64,000 nt of DNA, from positions 5,172 to 69,171 of the forward strand of contig CAJJDO010000071.1 of the NCBI GenBank assembly GCA_905183005.1. Direction: 5' to 3'. This document shows, piece by piece, positions 59,914 through 64,000 of the stretch. Origin of the DNA: Paramecium pentaurelia. Taxonomy: Eukaryota > Ciliophora > Oligohymenophorea > Peniculida > Parameciidae. The notes under the pieces are model-generated. The model was not told the DNA's origin and did not search any database. It was given only the letters and a program-made list of their open reading frames with translations. Every line of letters begins with the position of its first letter. Positions within the stretch are counted from its first letter, which is position 1. A program made the position numbers and the translations under genes.

Positions 59914-62900
59914 ACATGCAAGGTGTTTCTATATTTGATGATGATAAATCAGCTTTGGATAAGATGTAAAACTCTTTTAAGAATCTACTTTTTGAAATCA
60001 TCTACTATTTAATTTCTGGAGAGAACTTCCCGCTATTTCTTTACATATTTTTTGTTTTGATTGAAAGTTTCCAAGTTTTTTACTTTGCTTTTAGTGATGA
60101 AGTATACATATATTGGTGATTATGATAGTTTTTATCATTATGGAAAGTGAAATCATGGTCAGAATCATTTCAATCATTTTTTGGGTACTTTATGATTTCC
60201 CCATATCTGAAGAATGTGGAATTTCAAAGCTTTATTTTAGTACTCTATATCATTATGGGCTTTTTCTTGTTACTAATAATTCTAATTATTTTCATTGCAA
60301 TTAAAGCATAAACTACATCAGTAGGTAAATTGAGTGGACCATTAGTTGTTCTCAAAATATTTTTTGAAGTACTCAATTACATTTTCTTTATGCCAGCATT
60401 GCATCTTTTTTTAACTATTTTCTATTGTGATTCAGGAACTGGCTATCATAGATATTATACTGATTAAGAATGTTATACTGGTAATTACTTACTCCATGCA
60501 TTTTTATCAGCTATTGCATCATTTATTTTGATATGTATTAGTGGATTAGTTACAATGACATTTTATGAATCAAGATTCTAACCAAATAATCCACTTTGTA
60601 AGATATCAGGTAGAGATGATATGAAGTTTTTAATATTTAAAATTGTTTTAGTATTATGTTTTACTTTACTAAATGTAAGTGAATTAAGAATCTTAGTTGT
60701 AATCATAATTACTTTATTTGCAGTCATATAATTTTTTTCATTTAATAAATCAAGTGTCTATTTAAATTACTATTATTCAAAAGTATTAAACTCACAACAT
60801 GCTATAATTATGTGGACTATATGTATGATAATATTTGGTATCATTGTTGAAGATACTTATTATGAAGGTGCACCTTATTTATGGGTATTTGGAAGTCCTT
60901 TATTATTATTGATAGTTATGCTTAGGAAAGAGTATAGATATGATATAATGATGATTGATTCAAATAAATTTGATTCACTTAATTAAGCAATTCAATAATT
61001 ATAATATTTAACTAAATTTTTGAATTATTATCATACAGATAGGAATATAGCAACATTATTAGATGGTTTTGTAGAATATCATAGAACAATATGTAAAAGA
61101 GAAGATTGTCCTTGTTAAGCAAAAAATATGGGTAATAAGAAAATAGCTAAATTTCAGAAAAACTTTAAATTGTAAAATTAAGATGATGAAATTAAAGAGT
61201 AATATGTTGTTTTAGTATATATTATCGAAAGAATTTTTACTTTATCTTTAACTAGATTTCCTAATTGTACAGAATTAAGAATTTCTCATTCTTTATTTTT
61301 AATGGAAAAAATGTAATCAAATCAATAAGCATTATAAGAATTAGTAGCAGCAGAATAAGAGAAACCATATGTTGATGAATAATTTATTATTTATAGATTA
61401 AAGAAATTAATAGAAGAGTAAATGTTTGAAAATTCAAAATCATCAAGAAATCCAGCTGCTGGTATTGATGCTGTTAATGAATTGACAACTGAAAATAATC
61501 TTAGAGAAATTAGAGCGTAAATTGAAAAATCAGCATCATAACATATAGAATTTTGGTCACAATTAAGTGAAGATACACCAGATTTAGGAAAATTATATGA
61601 TGTTGGAACTAGAATGATGTATATAGATAAAATGTTGGAAGATTCATGGAAACGAATAATTAAAATGAATTTAGATGTTCCTCCAAATTTAATGATGATT
61701 TATTCAAGATATTTAGTTGATATACTTTATGATAAAGAATCAGCTGAAGAAGTATTGGAAAGATTGAAGAATTTTTATTCTGTTAATATGGATAGAGGTA
61801 AAATCACAAACAATATTAATGATTTTCCTAATGAATCTACTGCATTAATTAGTATTTCAGCTGAAGATGTGACTTTTGGAAGAATTATTGGATTGAATAT
61901 GTCAGCATCTAAAATGTTTGGTTATTCAAAGAGTGAATTAATTAATAGAAAAGTTAATATATTGATGCCAAATGTATTTGCTTAATCACATGATTAATTT
62001 ATGGAAACATATTTATAGACATATGAAAGTAGAATAATGAATAGAGAAAGAATGATTATTGGAAAATCAAAGAATGGATATATATTTCCATTTTTTATTT
62101 ATGTAAGATATGTTCCATCATTTATACATGGTGCATAGTTCTTTGGAGCTATGAGACAAGAAAAAGTATTTAAAAATGTAGCCTTTATGATTGTTAATGG
62201 ATAGACTCAAGAGATTGAAAATATATCAGCTACCTTTATTACAATGTTTCATATAGATTTAAATTATATAACAAAAAAGAAAACTAAGGTTACAGATATT
62301 ATACCTAATTTTTAAGAAAATATTACTGAATATTTAAATAAAACAGGAGCAGAAGCAGATATCAATTTTAAGAATAGAGATTAATCTGTTTAAGGAAAAT
62401 TTAATATAACTGCTGGAGAAATCATGTTTAGAGATTCTAAATTATAAGGATATATAATTAAGATTGAAAATAACAAATAAGAAAAATCATTTCTTAATCC
62501 TAATGAATAATCTTAATAAAAGAAATAATAATCATTAACAAAATTCTATTTCTAATTTGATTAAGCATAACATATGTATGTAGGAGAATATTCAGGGGAT
62601 TAGAATTTTTAGATGTCTGCTATTTCAAGTGTTAAATAAGATGAAACCTTTGATTTTTCACAAAGAGAACCATTAAAGGAAGAAGAAAAGACTCCTTCTT
62701 CTAATGTAGGAGAAAAAGATGATAAAGTTGATTTTGCTGTTGGAATTAGAACAATGAAATATATTAATGGATAACTTTTTGATATTGATGAATTTAAGAA
62801 TCAAGATTCAGATGAAGAAGAGGATAATGATTAAAAAAAAGGAGCAGGAATTGCAGGAATGTAATAAATATAAAAAGAAGATGATGAAGAAGAAGCAGAA

Positions 62901-64000
62901 GGAGGACATGCTAATATTTATAAATCTAGAAGAACTTTTGTTTAATTTTTATAAGAAAGTAGAAATGTCAATTAAAGTAGTATGATTTGTTTTAAATGGA
63001 GTGCTGCTGTTTTAATTATTTGTTTAGGTGTATTGGGATTACTTGATTATGTATTGACATAATAATTATTTTCTGATATTTAAGAAGGATATATAATGAT
63101 GTAAGATTCTAATATAAGAGTTGCTTTAGGGTAAAGAATATAATGGTAAATTATGGAATTGTGTAGATTGAATAAAATTAATATATTAGCAACTGATGAT
63201 AAAGTAAAGACATAATTGACAAATATGAATACAACTATAAGTGATTTGAAAGATATCTAATCAAAAATTCAATCTTCAACTGAAGTATCAGGTAGACAAG
63301 ATGAATTAATGACTACTAATACTATTAAAATGATTAGTAAAGATAGTAGTGGATCTGAAAGCAATTAATTAGTTGATATCAATTAAGGAACTTCATAGAT
63401 CATCTCAAAGGCATTTGAAGTTATGAATTTTGATATAAAAGACTTTACTCCTGAAACTGATTCCATCTTTTTCATTAGATATAATTTGCTAAATGATTAT
63501 TATTAAGCAACATTAGAAAGTGCAGATCTTTATACAAATCAACTTATAAGTCTAGCTTACGATTCTAATGTATTACTTGTACTTCTAATTGTTGCTTGTG
63601 TATTTACAGTCATATCAATACCCTGGATTGCTTGTGCCTTTAGTTTAGTATCCTAAAATCAAGAAGAAGTTATTAAACTTTTCTTAGAGATTCCTTTAGC
63701 TAAAGTTAAACAATTATTTGCTAAATGTGAAGCCTTTTCTAATACACTATAAATAGGTGAAGATGAAGATGCTAATTAAGAGAATGATGTATCATTTGAG
63801 GAAAATGAAGAAGGAGAAGGAGTTGTTGAAGAATTTGGAAGAAGAAAGAAAAGAAAGAAGTATAAATATGATTCCAAAGATAAACGTAACTTTTACATTA
63901 AATTCATTATCTCTATGGGATTGTTGATTGCTTACTTTATTGCTCACTATCTTATTGGTGCTAATTTATAGAGTTCAATGTAATAATTAATTCAAGAAAT
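59914..64000 (+). CDS. TmcB-like PAS-domain multi-pass membrane protein, cut by window edge
   Basis: From ATG 59914 (MQGVSIFDDDKSALDKMQNS) one 27-nt intron (60102-60128) is followed by a frame open to the right edge, over 1,350 residues. The first 350 residues contain about eight to ten membrane helices (FPLFLYIFFVLIESFQVFYF, then IIMGFFLLLIILIIFIAI and others). A long cytoplasmic region follows. A PAS-like domain lies at about 61830-62170: ISISAEDVTFGRIIGLNMSA, KMFGYSKSELINRKVNILMP, SKNGYIFPFFIYVRYV. A second, weaker PAS-like unit follows (FMIVNGQTQEIENISATFIT). Two more helices flank an outside loop near 63000-63650. This layout matches ciliate proteins related to Dictyostelium tiny macrocysts protein B. 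The role is unknown; a sensory membrane protein is a fair guess. Confidence 0.85.

Noticed and set aside
1..64000. tRNA, rRNA, telomeric repeats or bacterial-type elements (IS, operons, ribosome binding sites).
   Set aside because: I found no cloverleaf, rRNA-like or telomeric C4A2-type sequence, and gene structure is eukaryotic throughout.

Overview
This window is AT-rich ciliate macronuclear DNA, most likely from Paramecium or a close relative. Nearly every long reading frame uses TAA and TAG as sense codons (glutamine) and stops only at TGA. Coding regions are dense, intergenic gaps are mostly a few hundred bases, and genes are cut by very short introns (mostly 22-31 nt, GTA...TAG, a minority ending AAG). 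Removing the proposed introns gives lengths divisible by three in most multi-exon genes, which supports the models. All translations were done by eye with TGA as the only stop; no database search was run.

Left part (1-11 kb). This region is rich in gene families and partly decayed. It holds two genes with a CxxC/B-box-like N-terminus, a GGG-x-W repeat (MORN-like) protein, a frameshifted WD40-like pseudogene, and a TPR gene in which each repeat is one exon. Two single-N joins (4421, 9060) are each flanked by exact copies of 1418 and 1241 bp. These are almost certainly unmerged contig overlaps, so two genes here are artificially duplicated.

Middle (12.5-33 kb). A small ORF is followed by a giant cysteine-rich/beta-helix membrane protein (about 3,100 aa), a coiled-coil/WD40 protein, a likely N-myristoylated protein with about eleven 55-residue repeats, a signal peptide peptidase, and NMD3 (60S ribosomal export). 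The last two start head to head 16 bp apart.

Right-centre (33-48 kb). Here lie an S4-like membrane domain fused to a class III cyclase, a voltage-gated K+ channel, a chitin synthase whose 3' end overlaps the channel gene, a small protein with GILK and KHVKF motifs (candidate PP1 partner), an Erv46/ERGIC3 cargo receptor, a vWA-domain membrane protein and a Myb-like protein.

Right end (48-64 kb). This part holds two large multi-pass proteins of similar layout (one with a PAS-like domain, TmcB-like, cut by the window edge), a six-cysteine mini-protein, a coiled-coil protein, a pseudokinase whose polyglutamine tail is encoded by a (TAA)n microsatellite, an unidentified gene, and a GH5 endoglycoceramidase-like protein lacking the usual acid/base glutamate. 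The genes do not form an operon. Several (cyclase, K+ channel, PAS/TmcB-like protein, candidate PP1 regulator) fit membrane and ciliary signalling, but that is inference.
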